From: Otatea glauca
Taxonomy: Eukaryota; Streptophyta; Magnoliopsida; Poales; Poaceae
Assembly (NCBI GenBank): GCA_036346275.1
Contig: CM070717.1
Span: 9,731,178 to 9,795,177 of the forward strand
Direction of reading: 5' to 3'
DNA length: 64,000 bases
The translations under genes and the position numbers were made by a program. Of the stretch, positions 45,399-56,666 are shown in pieces. Every line of letters begins with the position of its first letter. The first letter of the stretch is position 1. The notes below the pieces were generated by a model. It did no database searches, was not told the origin of the DNA, and saw only the letters and a list, made by a program, of their open reading frames with translations.

Positions 45399-46952
45399 TA
45401 AATCCATGATTTTTCCATATAAAAATAATTAAAACAAATCGGATTTTCTGATTTATATTTTATTTAAAATTTTAAAAGGCTATAACTTTTGTATTTTAAC
45501 TCTGATTGAGGTGATTCCAGTCTCTAAAAATTTGTATAATTGTGGTCTTCTTAATGGTGAATTTCAATTGAATTTTTGCCTTGATATAGTCTATTGATTT
45601 GGTTATTTATTGCATATATTATTTTTTACGCGTAACGCAAATTTGCCGAAAAGTTTCGAAGAAGAGTTCATCGCTCAAGATCAAGCTTCGGATCAAGACC
45701 AGCAACTCTTTGAAGGCAATTGATGCTTTGATCATTTTGATCCCAGATTTTAAAATGTAATTTATGCTTTGAAATTATGCATGCTAATTTATTTAAAATG
45801 AATTTAGATTAAATTGGGTAATGTAGCTAATCAACCCATATTGTTATCGCCACCTTGAAATTACTATTTGTATGCCTTCAAATCATTGTCACCCTAGGTT
45901 GCTTGTACTAGTTGGATGATAATATTGTGCCAACACGGGAGGCTAGACCGTGATTAGACGCTTAGCCCTGCAACGAGTCTTGCATGATCTTTTGGAAATA
46001 CATCAATATTGACTAATGAAATACTGAATGTATTATGAAAAGTAGTGTGATGATGCTACATGATGAAATTGAAGTACGGAGACCTATGTGGTTCCGTACC
46101 AATGTTGAGTTATTGTTGGCAGGTGTTGCACAATAATCAACTGGGTGGGAAATGATTTAGACTGGGGCAAATGGCAAGAGGCTTTGTGCCAGGTGGGCCT
46201 GTGTGGCAATGGGTTGATGAGTGATGTGAGTCTGTATGCCACATTGGGTGTGTGCCACTGTTGAGTGTTGGAAGTCTTGCCTTGGTCAGTTGAGGTCCTC
46301 ACCTTCAAAGCCTTTGACCTGAGTCACCCGTACAACCACATGTCTGGAATGGGGCAGACCTGGTTGATTAAGGTTCTGATATCTTTCCTTTGATACCTCG
46401 GGGTGACAGTACACTGGGTGTATCTGTGTGGGGGAGCGTACATGTGTTGCGGCTTTGTGCCCATCCAACGGTGTTGTCCTGTGCTATACTTTGACTCTGT
46501 GTGAGGGAAGTGATAGTGAAGGTAATCTTGGAGAGGTTCATTGGTTATGGTAGAGGTTCCTGAAAGGCTTTGTTACGTGCAATCACCTGTGTGGTGAGCG
46601 GCTGTATGTTATGGGTAAAGTGTACAACCTCTGCAGAGCGTCAAAACTAATTGAATAGCCGTGCTCGCGGTATTGAGCATTGCTCAGGGATTACAGTCAA
46701 GGGTTAGACTTTCGAAAATAAAATGTGGAATGGGTGGTTGTGTGCCTGTGTTGAAAATGAACTGATTAAGGCTGTGTGCAAAGTTTATGGGCAAAACTGT
46801 TTGAAGAAATTAGTACTAGTTATTAAATGTTTCACTGCTTTCAATCTACACAAGATGTTAGTTTAAAAATGTTGTTTGATGCAAAAGAACCAAGTAAGCC
46901 AATCCCTTGGAATAAGCCTTGCATGTAGTAATAGCACCGCATTCTGTGCATT

Positions 46953-46985
46953 ACTTGCTGAGTGCCTTGAGTACTCACCCCCTCT
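46953..46985 (+). promoter_or_regulatory. Conserved LTR hairpin block (copy in LTR D)
   Basis: CTTGCTGAGTGCCTTGAGTACTCACCCCC, homologous to 13282, 32753 and 38025; the second copy in D is at 56263-56295. Confidence 0.55.
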
Positions 46986-47359
46986 TGCCCATCAACCCCA
47001 ACATCAGTGGAGGAATCTACTACACCAGCGTGGGAGGAGGAGTATGTCGAAGAGCTGGACAATTAGGGAGCAAGCCCAGTCGGTTGCCTGTGGCAAGATG
47101 AAGGCTTCCACGAAGTTTATTTGTTTTCCGCTGTTATCTTTTAATACTCTGATAATGTAAGCCCTGCGTGGCTGATCTTATGTAAGGAGACCATAAGGTC
47201 GTACAATTCAGTTTATATAAATGTTTGCACTATTTAAGATGATATCGTTGTGATGTCTGTGATGTTCAACCCTGTAAAGACTGTGTGTGCTAGCATGATC
47301 CTGGACTAGCACAGAATACACAGAGGGTCCAGATTCCCAGAATCGGGGCCCGATAAAGG

Positions 47360-47371
47360 TGGTATCAGAGC
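47360..47371 (+). other. Primer-binding site of element D
   Basis: TGGTATCAGAGC, the initiator-Met tRNA type, four bases after the 5' LTR. Confidence 0.92.
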
Positions 47372-47565
47372 AGGTTGACTGTAGGTCTTGACCCTAACCG
47401 AGATTAGCTGTGTCTGGCAGATAAAATTATTTTTAAAATTTTTAACAACTTGAGCAAGGATATCAATGAAATCTCGACTTATCTTTTCCCTATTGTTCAT
47501 ACCTATGCTGCATTTTTCTGTTGTTATTTTGGGTTTTAAAATAAGGTCTGTTTTGGCAGATGAGG

Positions 47566-48291
47566 ATGATCCACACCTATGGAGAGCGCACTGGAGGATT
47601 CGTCGCTGAACTTTGGCGTATGATGCAATTTCTCGGAGGCTTCGACAGACCGATCTATCAGGGAACCTCTATAGTGAGGGAAGGACTTGGTATCGCATGG
47701 GATGTCAAGATCACTGTTTATGCTCGGAAGAGGATGAGGGCGAGCCGTCCTATCTACATCACCACCAGGAGGACTTCATTTGAGGCTGAGATCCAGGAGA
47801 TGGCACGTCTTGCGATGCGACAGATCGCCCGCACCTACTCTACAGAGTTGGATGGCACTGTCTTTCGTCACCACCCGCGCCGAGATAATCGCCACGACAG
47901 GATGGAGCTCTTGGAGGAGGACGCCATGATCACTCACCTGGCGAGGTATGTCATCTCCCAGTAGGAGGCCATGGATGAGACAGTCCAGGAGTTGCAGAGA
48001 GCCCGCGACGAGGTCACGGAGGTGAGAACTCAACTGCGGGAGAACTTAGCTCACGCTATGCAAAGGATTCATGAGCTGGAGATGGCTCTGTATGGACCTA
48101 AGCCTGAGCCAGTTTTGGAGCTGCATGACCCAGATCCGAAGGAGCCGGAGCAGGCAGCTTTGGAACCCCCCGAGTCAATGGGGTCGTTTATACCAGCTGC
48201 AGTAGGGCATCAGGACCAGTTTGCCCCTATGCCGCCGCACCCGCCGCAGAATCCACCGGAAGGACCGCACCCCGGGTGGCTTAGTGACTGA
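47566..48291 (+). pseudogene. Extra ORF of about 240 aa between PBS and gag in element D; one in-frame TAG
   Basis: I chose the ATG at 47566 over that at 47560 because it aligns with the start in element C (38632), where the earlier ATG reads ATA. The N-terminal half has TGGFVAELWRMMQFLGGF, RMRASRPIYI, FEAEIQEMARLAMRQIA and EEDAMITHLARYV. A TAG at 47962-47964, probably an old CAG, is followed in the same frame by MDETVQELQRARDEV and a coiled coil up to about 48090. A Pro/Glu-rich tail ends HPPQNPPEGPHPGWLSD. There is no signal peptide, membrane segment or known catalytic motif. It lies upstream of gag in the same sense, so it could be translated first from the genomic RNA. I do not recognise the family. 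Confidence 0.75.
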
Positions 48292-48590
48292 GAGAGTTCT
48301 TTTTCCTTCAGAGTTGACTCAAATGTTGAGCCAAGTTATTTGAGTCGTGTCTTTTGTTTTTAAGTCGCCAGTAGGTGTGAGTCGTTGTGGAGTCTTATGT
48401 TTGTTTACTTGTTTCTGTTTGTGAGTGTCTGGTATGTGTTGCATGGCCTTAGGCACATGTGAGCAACCATACTATTTTATATTATATTAATAAAGTTGCT
48501 AAATAATTTAAGTTACACCTGTTTCCCTCGCATAAGTTCTTTTACTTGTCTATGCTTTCTGCTTTTCTTAACCTTGGAAGCTTTCGACAG

Positions 48591-49552
48591 ATGGTGAGGA
48601 CTCGTGGAAGTGGTGCCAACCAGGCAGGCAACCAGAATGAGGAGCCAATCCCTCAATGATCGCAAGTGGATCTGCAGAATTTGGGAGCTTTCTTAGCTGC
48701 CCAAACTCAGTTGATGAGCACCATGATGCAAACTATGCAGCAGATATCCAATCAAGCTGCTACAAATGTCCAACCAGGGGGTAATCAAGGTCCACACCCC
48801 TACTCAAGACTGTCAGAATTTATGAGGACCCGCCCACCTACGTTCTCGGGTAATGCCAATCCGATGGAAGCAGATGATTGGCTGAGGATGAAAGAAAACT
48901 GCACATAACCCAGTGTATGGGACATGAGAGGGTACTCTATGCCTCTCATCAATTGGAAGGAACCGCCGTGGAATGGTGGGAGAATTTCTGTGCTGCACAT
49001 GAGAATCCCCAAGAAATCACTTGGGAGGAATTCGTTGGAGCTTTCCGTCAGTACCATGTACCGGAAGGTATCATGGAATTAAAGAAGGAAGAGTTTAGGA
49101 GCCTAAAGCAAGGGGGCCAGTTAGTGGCCGATTATTTAAAAAAAATTACCCAGCTGGCATGCTACGCACCAGCGAACATGGCTATGGACAAAGCGAGACA
49201 ATCCTGCTTTATGAAGGGATTGAATGCAGGGCTGCATGTGGGACTGATCACCCACACATTCCCTGACTTCCAGGAGTTACTCAACAAGGCTCCCATCTTG
49301 GAGGATAAGCGCCTGGAGTTGGATGACAACATAAAGCACAGAATGGCGCAACCAAGAGGTCGTCCGGGCCAGCAGAGACAGAGGACAGCACCCCAACAAT
49401 TTGTCCGATTCCAACCCAGAGGAGGTGACAGGGCACCACTGCCGGCAAATCGTCTAGTGGCCAGAATGTTCAAACTCCGGCCAGGTCGGTGGTACAGTCC
49501 GGAGGAAACTCGTAGGCAGTGGGAAGACATTGCTATCACTGCAACAAGATAG
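48591..49552 (+). pseudogene. gag of element D
   Basis: The ATG at 48591 gives MVRTRGSGANQAG. An in-frame TGA near 48657 and a frame change near 48890 break it. The rest reads RLSEFMRTRPPTFSGN, EADDWLR, LYASHQLEGTAVEWWENF, FVGAFRQYHVPEGIMELKK, VADYLKKITQLACYA, ARQSCFMKGLNAGLHVGL and EDKRLELDDN, the capsid (retrotransposon gag) domain. A further frame change near 49500 shifts the zinc knuckle into the pol frame, where CYHCNKIGHFANNS has Ser in place of the last Cys. The protein forms the particle and binds genomic RNA. Confidence 0.88.
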
Positions 49553-52500
49553 GGCATTTTGCCAACAACAGCCCTAAGAGGGGAGGTGTCACCCCAGTTC
49601 GCTTTAATCTGGGGAACACACCTGCAATGACACCTGCTCAAGGAGGGAATCGGGGAGCTACTCAAGCTGGAGCCTCACCCTGGGCAACTGCGAGAGGCAG
49701 AGTTAACCACATCACCGCAGATGAGGTCCAGAATGCTACAGACGTTGTACTGGGTAAGTTCCTAGTAAATTCAGTACTAGCTGCTATTTTATTTGATTCC
49801 GGAGCTTCTTCACATTCATTTATTTCCCGAGATTTTGCTGTTCAAAATGATATGGATATAGCGAATCTTAAATGTGTGCTTATAGTCCAATACCCTGGAT
49901 CAGAACTCCGATCTAAAGTAGGATGTTCTGGGGTAAGACTAATAATTAATGGAGTAGAGTTCCTAGCGAACTTAATCGTCCTTAATACCCAAACCCTGGA
50001 TGTTATCCTGGGAATGGATTGGCTAACTAAGCACAAGGCAGTGTTGGACTGCGGACGAAGAGTCATATCAGTCGAGAGCCTAGAAGGGAGAAAGATTGAG
50101 TTTGAAGCAACGGCAGTGCGAGATGGACAGTTGATGGTCAACAACTTGAAGGATGTCAGTTTGGAGGAAGTTTCTGTAGTCAATAAATTTTCAGATGTTT
50201 TTCCGGAAGATTTACCGGGAATGCCGCCGGATAGAGATATCGAGTTCGTTATAGAACTTGTCCCAGGAACAGCTCCAATAGCCAAGAGACCCTACCAGAT
50301 GTCCACAAATGAGTTGGTAGAAATGAAGAAACAAATTGAAGAACTGTTGGAGAAAGGTTTTATCAGACCTAGTTCATCGCCATGGGGAGCACCTATCTTG
50401 TTTGTCAAGAAAAAGGATTGGAGTTTTAGGATGTGTATAGACTATCGTGCACTCAATGATGTCACAATAAAGAATAAGTATCCGCTACCCAGGATCGGTG
50501 ATCATTTTGATCAGTTGAGAAGAGCAGGACTCTTCTCCAAGATTGATCTCCGATCGGGATACCATCAATTGAAGATCCGATCAGAGGATATTCCGAAGAC
50601 TGCATTCTCCTCAAGATATGGACATTACGAGTTTACAGTTATGTCCTTCGGTTTGACAAATGCACCAGCATATTTCATGAACTTGATGAATAAGGTTTTT
50701 ATGGAATATTTGGATAAGTTCGTTGTCGTGTTCATAGATGATATTCTTGTCTATTCCAAGACAAGAGAAGAGCACGTCGAACATTTAAGGTTAGTTCTTG
50801 AAAAGTTGAGGGAACAACAGTTGTTTGCAAAATTTAGCAAATGTGATTTCTAGAAGAATACGGTTGAATTTCTTGGACACATAATGACTGCAGAAGGAGT
50901 TGCGGTAGATCCAAAGAAAGTGGAGGTAGTATTACATTGGGAACCACCGAGGACGGTAACCCAAATCCGTAGTTTCCTTGGAATGGCGGGATATTACCGT
51001 CGTTTCATCGAAGGATTCTCCACGATTACGAGACCCCGTACGCAATTGTTGAAAAAGGAAAAGAAATTCTTATGGACACTAGAGTGTGATAGGAGTTGAA
51101 GAAACGATTAACATCAGCACCTGTATTAGTTTTACCTGACGTTCATCAAAGCTTCAACATCTATTGTGGTGCATCGCGTCAGGGATTGGGATGGGTGTTG
51201 ATGCAAAACAGGAAAGTAATTGCCTATGCATCAAGGCAATTGAGGCCGCATGAGGAGAATTATCTGACCCATGATCTAGAATTGGCTGTTGTAGTGCATG
51301 CCCTAAAAATATGGCGTCATTATCTCATCGGAAACAGATGTGAAGTATATACCGACCATAAAAGTCTTAAGTATATTTTCACACAAGCTGACCTAAATAT
51401 GAGGCAAAGAAGATGGCTAGAGTTAATCAAGGATTATAATGTTGGAATTCATTACCAACCTGGTAAAGCCAACGTTGTGGCGGATGCCTTGAGCAGAAAG
51501 AACCACAGTGTAAAGACGCTGCTGGAATCAAGTCAGGCAGAATTGTGTAAGGATTTCCAGAAATTAGAACTGGAAATGGTACCGGAGGACTCTTAACAAC
51601 CTTGGAAGTAAAACCTACCCTAGAAGATCAGATCAGGGAAGGCCAAAAAGATGACAACAAAATCAAAAGAATTAAGTCCAAAATGGATGCAGGTAAGGCA
51701 AAGGATTTCAAGCTGGATGAGCAAGGTACTATGTGGTTTAAAGGGCACATTTGTGTGCCGAACAAAGAGGATCTGAAGCAGTTAATTTTGGAGGAAGCCC
51801 ATGATTCCAAGTACTCAATTCATCCGAGAAGTGCCAAAATGTACCAGGATCTAAAGAAAAGGTTTTGGTGGCCAAGCATGAAACGGGAAGTCGCCGAATA
51901 TGTTGCATTATGTGACATATGTCAAAGAGTCAAAGCTATGCACTAGAGACCAGCAGGACAATTGCAACCCTTAAAGATACCTGAATGGAAATGGGAAGAA
52001 GTTGGTATGGATTTCATAACCGGTTTACCCAGAACTCAAGGTGGATATGATTCCATATGGGTTATAGTGGATCTCTTAACTAAAGTTGCACATTTTATAC
52101 CGGTAAAGACAACTTACTCAGGAGATCGGTTAGCAGAACTTTATATGGCAAGAATTGTCTGTTTGCACGTAGTACTGAAGAAAATAGTGTCGGAGAGAGG
52201 TACCCAATTTACCTCCAGATTCTGGGGTAAGCTACATGAAGCAATGGGGACTCGTTTGAACTTCAGTACAGCATACCATCCGCAGACAGATGGTCAAACT
52301 AAGAGAGTTAACCAGATATTGGAAGATATGCTGAGAGCCTATGCTTTAGCATATTCTACTTCATGGGACAAGTGTTTGCCTTGTGCTGAGTTCAGCTACA
52401 ATAACAGTTATCAGGCAAGTTTACATATGTCTCCATTTGAAGCTCTGTATGGTTGATCCTGTCGAACACCGTTGAATTGGAATGAGATAGGTGAACGACA

Positions 52501-53020
52501 TATTTTTGGCCCAGATATACTTCAGAAAGCGGAAGAACAGATCGCTCAGTCAAGGCAGAAAAGCTATGCCGACAATCGTCGCAGGGAATTGAGCTTTGAA
52601 CCTGAAGACTTTGTGTATCTCAGAGTCACCCCTCTCAAAGGAGTCAGAAGATTCCACTCAAAAGGGAAGCTCGCACCCAGGTATGTGGGACTGTTCAAAA
52701 TCTTGAGCCACAGAGGTGAAGTTGCATATCAATTGGAGTTGCCACAGTCTTTGGTAGGAGTACATGATGTATTCCATGTGTCTCAATTGAAGAAGTGTCT
52801 TCGAGTACCGGAAGAACAAACGCGTTTAGAAGCAATCGAGCTGCAAGAAGATCTGACTTATAAAGAATACCCGGTGAAGATTTTGGACACCATGGACAGA
52901 GAAACAAGGAACAAGTCAACGCGCTTTTGCAGAGTCGAGTGGAGCAACCATTCGGAAAGTGAAGCAACGTGGGAACGCGAAGAAGACCTAAAGAAGGAGT
53001 TTCCTGACCTATTTCTGTAG
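49519..53020 (+). pseudogene. pol of element D: protease, RT, RNase H, integrase, chromodomain
   Basis: The first open part (49519-50853) holds the knuckle remnant, protease with DSGASSHSF (about residue 92), and RT with MCIDYRALNDVTIKNKYPL, SKIDLRSGYHQLK, FGLTNAPAYF and FIDDILVYSK (about residue 405). A TGG-to-TAG change at 50851 follows. After a frame change near 51090, RNase H (51096-51596) has IYCGAS where Asp is usual, then YTDHKSL and NVVADALSRK. Integrase has the HHCC domain (51780-51930), a TAG near 51945, GMDFITGLP, SERGTQFT (usual Asp is Glu) and TDGQTKRVNQ (usual catalytic Glu is Lys), and a TGA at 52454. The last part (52472-53020) has GKLAPRYVG, VFHVSQLKKCLRVP and a chromodomain with YPVKILDTMD and SEATWERE. 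Catalytic changes in RNase H and integrase mean the copy is not active. Confidence 0.95.
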
Positions 53021-53029
53021 TCAGCCCTA

Positions 53030-53065
53030 AATCTCAGGGACGAGATTCTGTTAAGGTGGGAGGTT
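53030..53065 (+). other. Hairpin and polypurine tract of element D
   Basis: AATCTC (53030-53035) and GAGATT (53042-53047) pair, and TTAAGGTGGGAGGTT (53051-53065) leads into the 3' LTR. Confidence 0.8.
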
Positions 53066-56000
53066 TGGAACACACTGAAATTTTCTCTAATTTAAATTTT
53101 GAAGTATTTCTGATTTTTGAGAAATTTTGGGAATTTACTGGAATTTATTCAGATTTATTCAAATATGGTCTCTATTGAAATCCATTAAAATATTGCAAAA
53201 TTTTATGTAGAGTTTTTCTGGAAATATTTTATTTGAGTTTCATATGGCTCAAAGTATTTTCTGGAATTTTTCTAGAATTGTTCTGCTATTTTAAAAGCCC
53301 CAAATGATTTAATTGAATTTCTAGAATTATTTTTATTCAAAAATCAGGGAAAAACAGAGTGAACAGTATTGGGCCGAGCCCGTTACTGTGCGCGTTGTTG
53401 GCCCAGCCCGACGAAACCATAACGCCGCTTGCGGCTGAACGTCCGATCAGGATCGGATGGACCAGATGAAGCCGCGTTGCGCAAGTTTCCGGTTCGTCGA
53501 TCTGTTGCCACGTGGATGGCTGGGATTGCGCCATGTCGCTTCGCCGTACGTTTCTGAAAACGCCGTCGTCGCGCGTTACGACCGGAGATTTTCGCGCGAC
53601 TAACGCCGGCGTGTTTATTCTTCCTCTTCATTAGCTAGTGCATCGTGTAGAGCACTTCCTTCCGTGCATTTTGCCCCATCTCTCCCTCACTGAGACCCAC
53701 CGTAGCAGTCGTGCGAGCTCGCCGTAGTTCTGAGACTTCCCGCCACCCTTTTGCACGCCGTCGTTTGAGCCCCGCCGTCGTCAAGGTCACCGGGGTGTTC
53801 CTCGCGACGAGCTGCATCCGTTGCTTCAAACTGTGTCATCGGAGCCGCCAAGGATCGCTGTCGCCGCATCATCTCCTTCCTCTCCAGCGAGATCTGCGCC
53901 ACCGTGACATCACCGCTAGCCGAGCTTCGTCGACCATCCGATCATCGCCAAACGCTCCAGATTCATCCACGTCGCCACTTAAAAGTAATCTTCATCTTCA
54001 CCCTTCAGCCGTTGGATCTAATCAACGGTTTAGATTGGTTCGCCTAGATTCATGTCAGTTTAATCTCAGCCGTTAGATCTAGATCGTAGAGTGTATATCT
54101 TGCAACGTCGCGTAAGTACCGTAGCCATCGGATGTGCACTGGTCGTCTTGGATCGCGCCGCAGTAAGCCGGAGCCGATTAGCCTTGGCTCATCTCGGTCG
54201 TTCATTTTGAATCGAGCGGGCGAGATAGCACCGCGCATCGGGCTAGTCCCGTGTTGACGCGTGTCGTGCTGAAATAGAGGAGTCAGCGCCGCCGTTTCTG
54301 TCGACGTCGTCCGATTAATCATAGCCATCCGATCGGGATCCAATGGCCATAGTGAAGCCACGTTTTAGTTTTGGGTGGATCTGAGTCGAAACGTCGCATC
54401 AATCTCGGCCGTTCCATTTAAATCGGATGGACGAGATTGAATTGAGTTTCGGCTCATAATTTAGCGCCGCGTGTTGATTGGTGATTGGCTGGACCATACC
54501 AGGTGACGCCAGTGCATGCGTCAGCTGGTGCATGTGCACAGTAACGGCAGTCCAAAATAGACCCGCACTATTTTGTAGAACGGGTGTATGCGCCGCTGCC
54601 ACGTGTCGGTCCGAGAGACTGCCACGTGTCATAAATATTTTTTATACAAAAATATTTCGGCCGAAATTCATTTCGCTGCTGACGTCATCATTAGGTCATG
54701 ATGACATCATAAATCCCAATTTTTTCCGTATAAAAATAATTAAAACAAATCGGATTTTCTTATTTATATTTTATTTAAAACTTTAAAAGGCTATAACTTT
54801 TGCATTTTAACTCCGACTGAGGTGATTCCAGTCTCTAAAAATTTGTAAAATTGTGCTCTTTTTAACAGTGAATTTTAATTGAATTTTTGATGTGATATAG
54901 TCTATTGTTTTGGTTATTTATTGCATATATTATTTTTTACGCGTAGACACAAATTTGCCGGAAAGTTTCGAAGAAGAGTTCATCGCTTAAGATCAAGCTT
55001 CAGATCAAGACCAGCAACTCTTTGAAGGCAAGTGATGCTTTGATCATTTTGATCCCATGTTTTAAAATGTAATTTATGCTTTGAAATTATGCATGCTAAT
55101 TTATTTAAAATGAATTTGATTAAATTGGGTAATGTAGCTAATCAACCCATATTGTTATCGCCACCTTGAAATTACTATTTGTATGCCTTGAAATCATTGT
55201 CACCCTAGGTTGCTTGTACTAGTTGGATGATAATATTGTGCCAACACGGGAGGCAAGACCGTGAATAGACGCTTAGCCCTGCAACGAGTCTTGCATGATC
55301 TTTTGGAAATACATCAATATTGCCTAATGAAATACTGAATGTATTATGAAAACTAGTGTGATGATGCTACATGATGAAATTGAAGTACGGAGACCTGTGT
55401 GGTTCCGTACCGATGTTGAGTTATTGTTAGCAGGTGTTGCACAATAATCAAATGGGTTGGAAATGATTTAGACTGGGGCAAGTGGCAAGAGGCTTTGTGC
55501 CAAGTGGGCCTGTGTGGCAATGGGTTGATGAGTGATGTGAGTCTGTGTGCCACATTGGGCTGTGTGCCATTGTTGAGTGTTGGATGTCTTGCCTTGGTCA
55601 GTTAAGGACCTCACCTTGCAAGCCTTTGACCTGAGTCACCCGTACAACCACATGTCTAGAATGGGGCAAACTTGGTTGATTAGGTTTCCGATATCTTTCC
55701 TCTGATACCTTGGGGTGACAGTATACTGGGTGTATCTGTGTGGGGTGCGTACCTGTGCTGCGGCATGGTGCCCATCCAACGGTGTTGTCCTATCCTATAC
55801 TTCGACTCTGTGTGAGGGAAGTGATAGTGAAGGTAATACCGAAGAGGTTCATTGGTTATGGTAGAGGTTCCTGAAAGGCTTTGTTACGAGCAATCACCTA
55901 TGTGATGAGCGGCTGTATCTTGTGGGTAAAATGTACAACCTCTGCAGAGCGTCAAAACTATTCGAATAGTCGTGCTCGCGGTATTGAGCATTGCTCGGGG

Positions 56001-56661
56001 ATTACAGTCAAGGGTTAGACTTTCAAAAATAAAATGTGGAATGGGTGGTTGTGTGCCTGTGTTGAAAATGAACTGATGAAGGCTGTGTGCTAAGTTTATG
56101 GGCAAAACTGTTTAAAGAACTTAGTACTAGTTAATAAATGTTTCACTGCTTTCAATCTACACAAGATGTTAGTTTAAAAATGTTGTTTGATGCAAAAGAA
56201 CCAAGTAAGCCAATCCCTTGGAATAAGCCTTGCATGTAGTAATAGCATCGCATTCTGTGCATTACTTGCTGAGTGCCTTGAGTACTCACCCCCTCTTGCC
56301 CATCAACCCCAACATCAGTGGAGGAGTCTACACCAGCGTGGGAGGAGGAGTGTCTCGAAGAGCCGGATAATTAGGGAGTAAGCCCAGTCAGTTGCCTGTT
56401 GCAAGATGAATGCTTCCACGAAGTTTATTTGTTTTCCGCTATTATCTTTTAATACACTGATAATGTAAGCCCTGCGTGGCTGATCTTATGTAAGGAGACC
56501 ATTAGGTCGTACAATTCAGTTTATATAAATGTTTGCACTATTTAAGATGATATCGTTGTGATGTCTGTGATGTTCAACCCTTTAAGACTGTGTGTCTAGC
56601 GTAATCCTGGACTAGCACAGAATACACAGAGGGTCCAGATTCTTAGAATCGGGGCCCGACA
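53066..56661 (+). mobile_element. 3' LTR of element D
   Basis: Begins TGGAACACACTGAAATTTTC, so the first ten bases differ from the 5' LTR. The rest aligns closely, with scattered substitutions and a few short gaps (for example near 54620). It ends TCGGGGCCCGACA. Frames in its GC-rich and AT-rich parts mirror the 5' LTR ones and are not genes. Confidence 0.9.
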
Positions 56662-56666
56662 GTTCA
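56662..56666. repeat. Target-site duplication GTTCA, right copy (element D)
   Basis: GTTCA directly after the LTR end CCCGACA; identical to 43715-43719. Confidence 0.93.

Larger units (their letters stand above)
43720..47355 (+). mobile_element. 5' LTR of element D
   Basis: Begins TGTAATACCCCGAAATTTTC and ends TCGGGGCCCGATA, where the 3' LTR has CCCGACA. Length about 3.64 kb. It contains the GGGCCGAGCCCATTATTGTG block (44026), TGACGTCA motifs at 45301-45398, CTTTGATCATTTTGATCCC and the hairpin at 46953-46985. It has a segment around 45298-45316 (GCTGACGTCATCGCTGATG) that the 3' LTR lacks. ORFs in its GC-rich part (44.0-45.3 kb) are chance frames. Confidence 0.9.
43720..56661 (+). mobile_element. 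Element D: complete Tekay/Del-type chromovirus (about 12.9 kb)
   Basis: Two LTRs of about 3.6 kb, an initiator-Met PBS, an extra ORF, gag, pol with protease, RT, RNase H, integrase and chromodomain, then hairpin and polypurine tract, flanked by a perfect GTTCA duplication. It is inserted in the pol of element C, directly after RT. It is the best preserved element here but has several inactivating changes, so movement would need proteins supplied by another copy. Confidence 0.95.
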
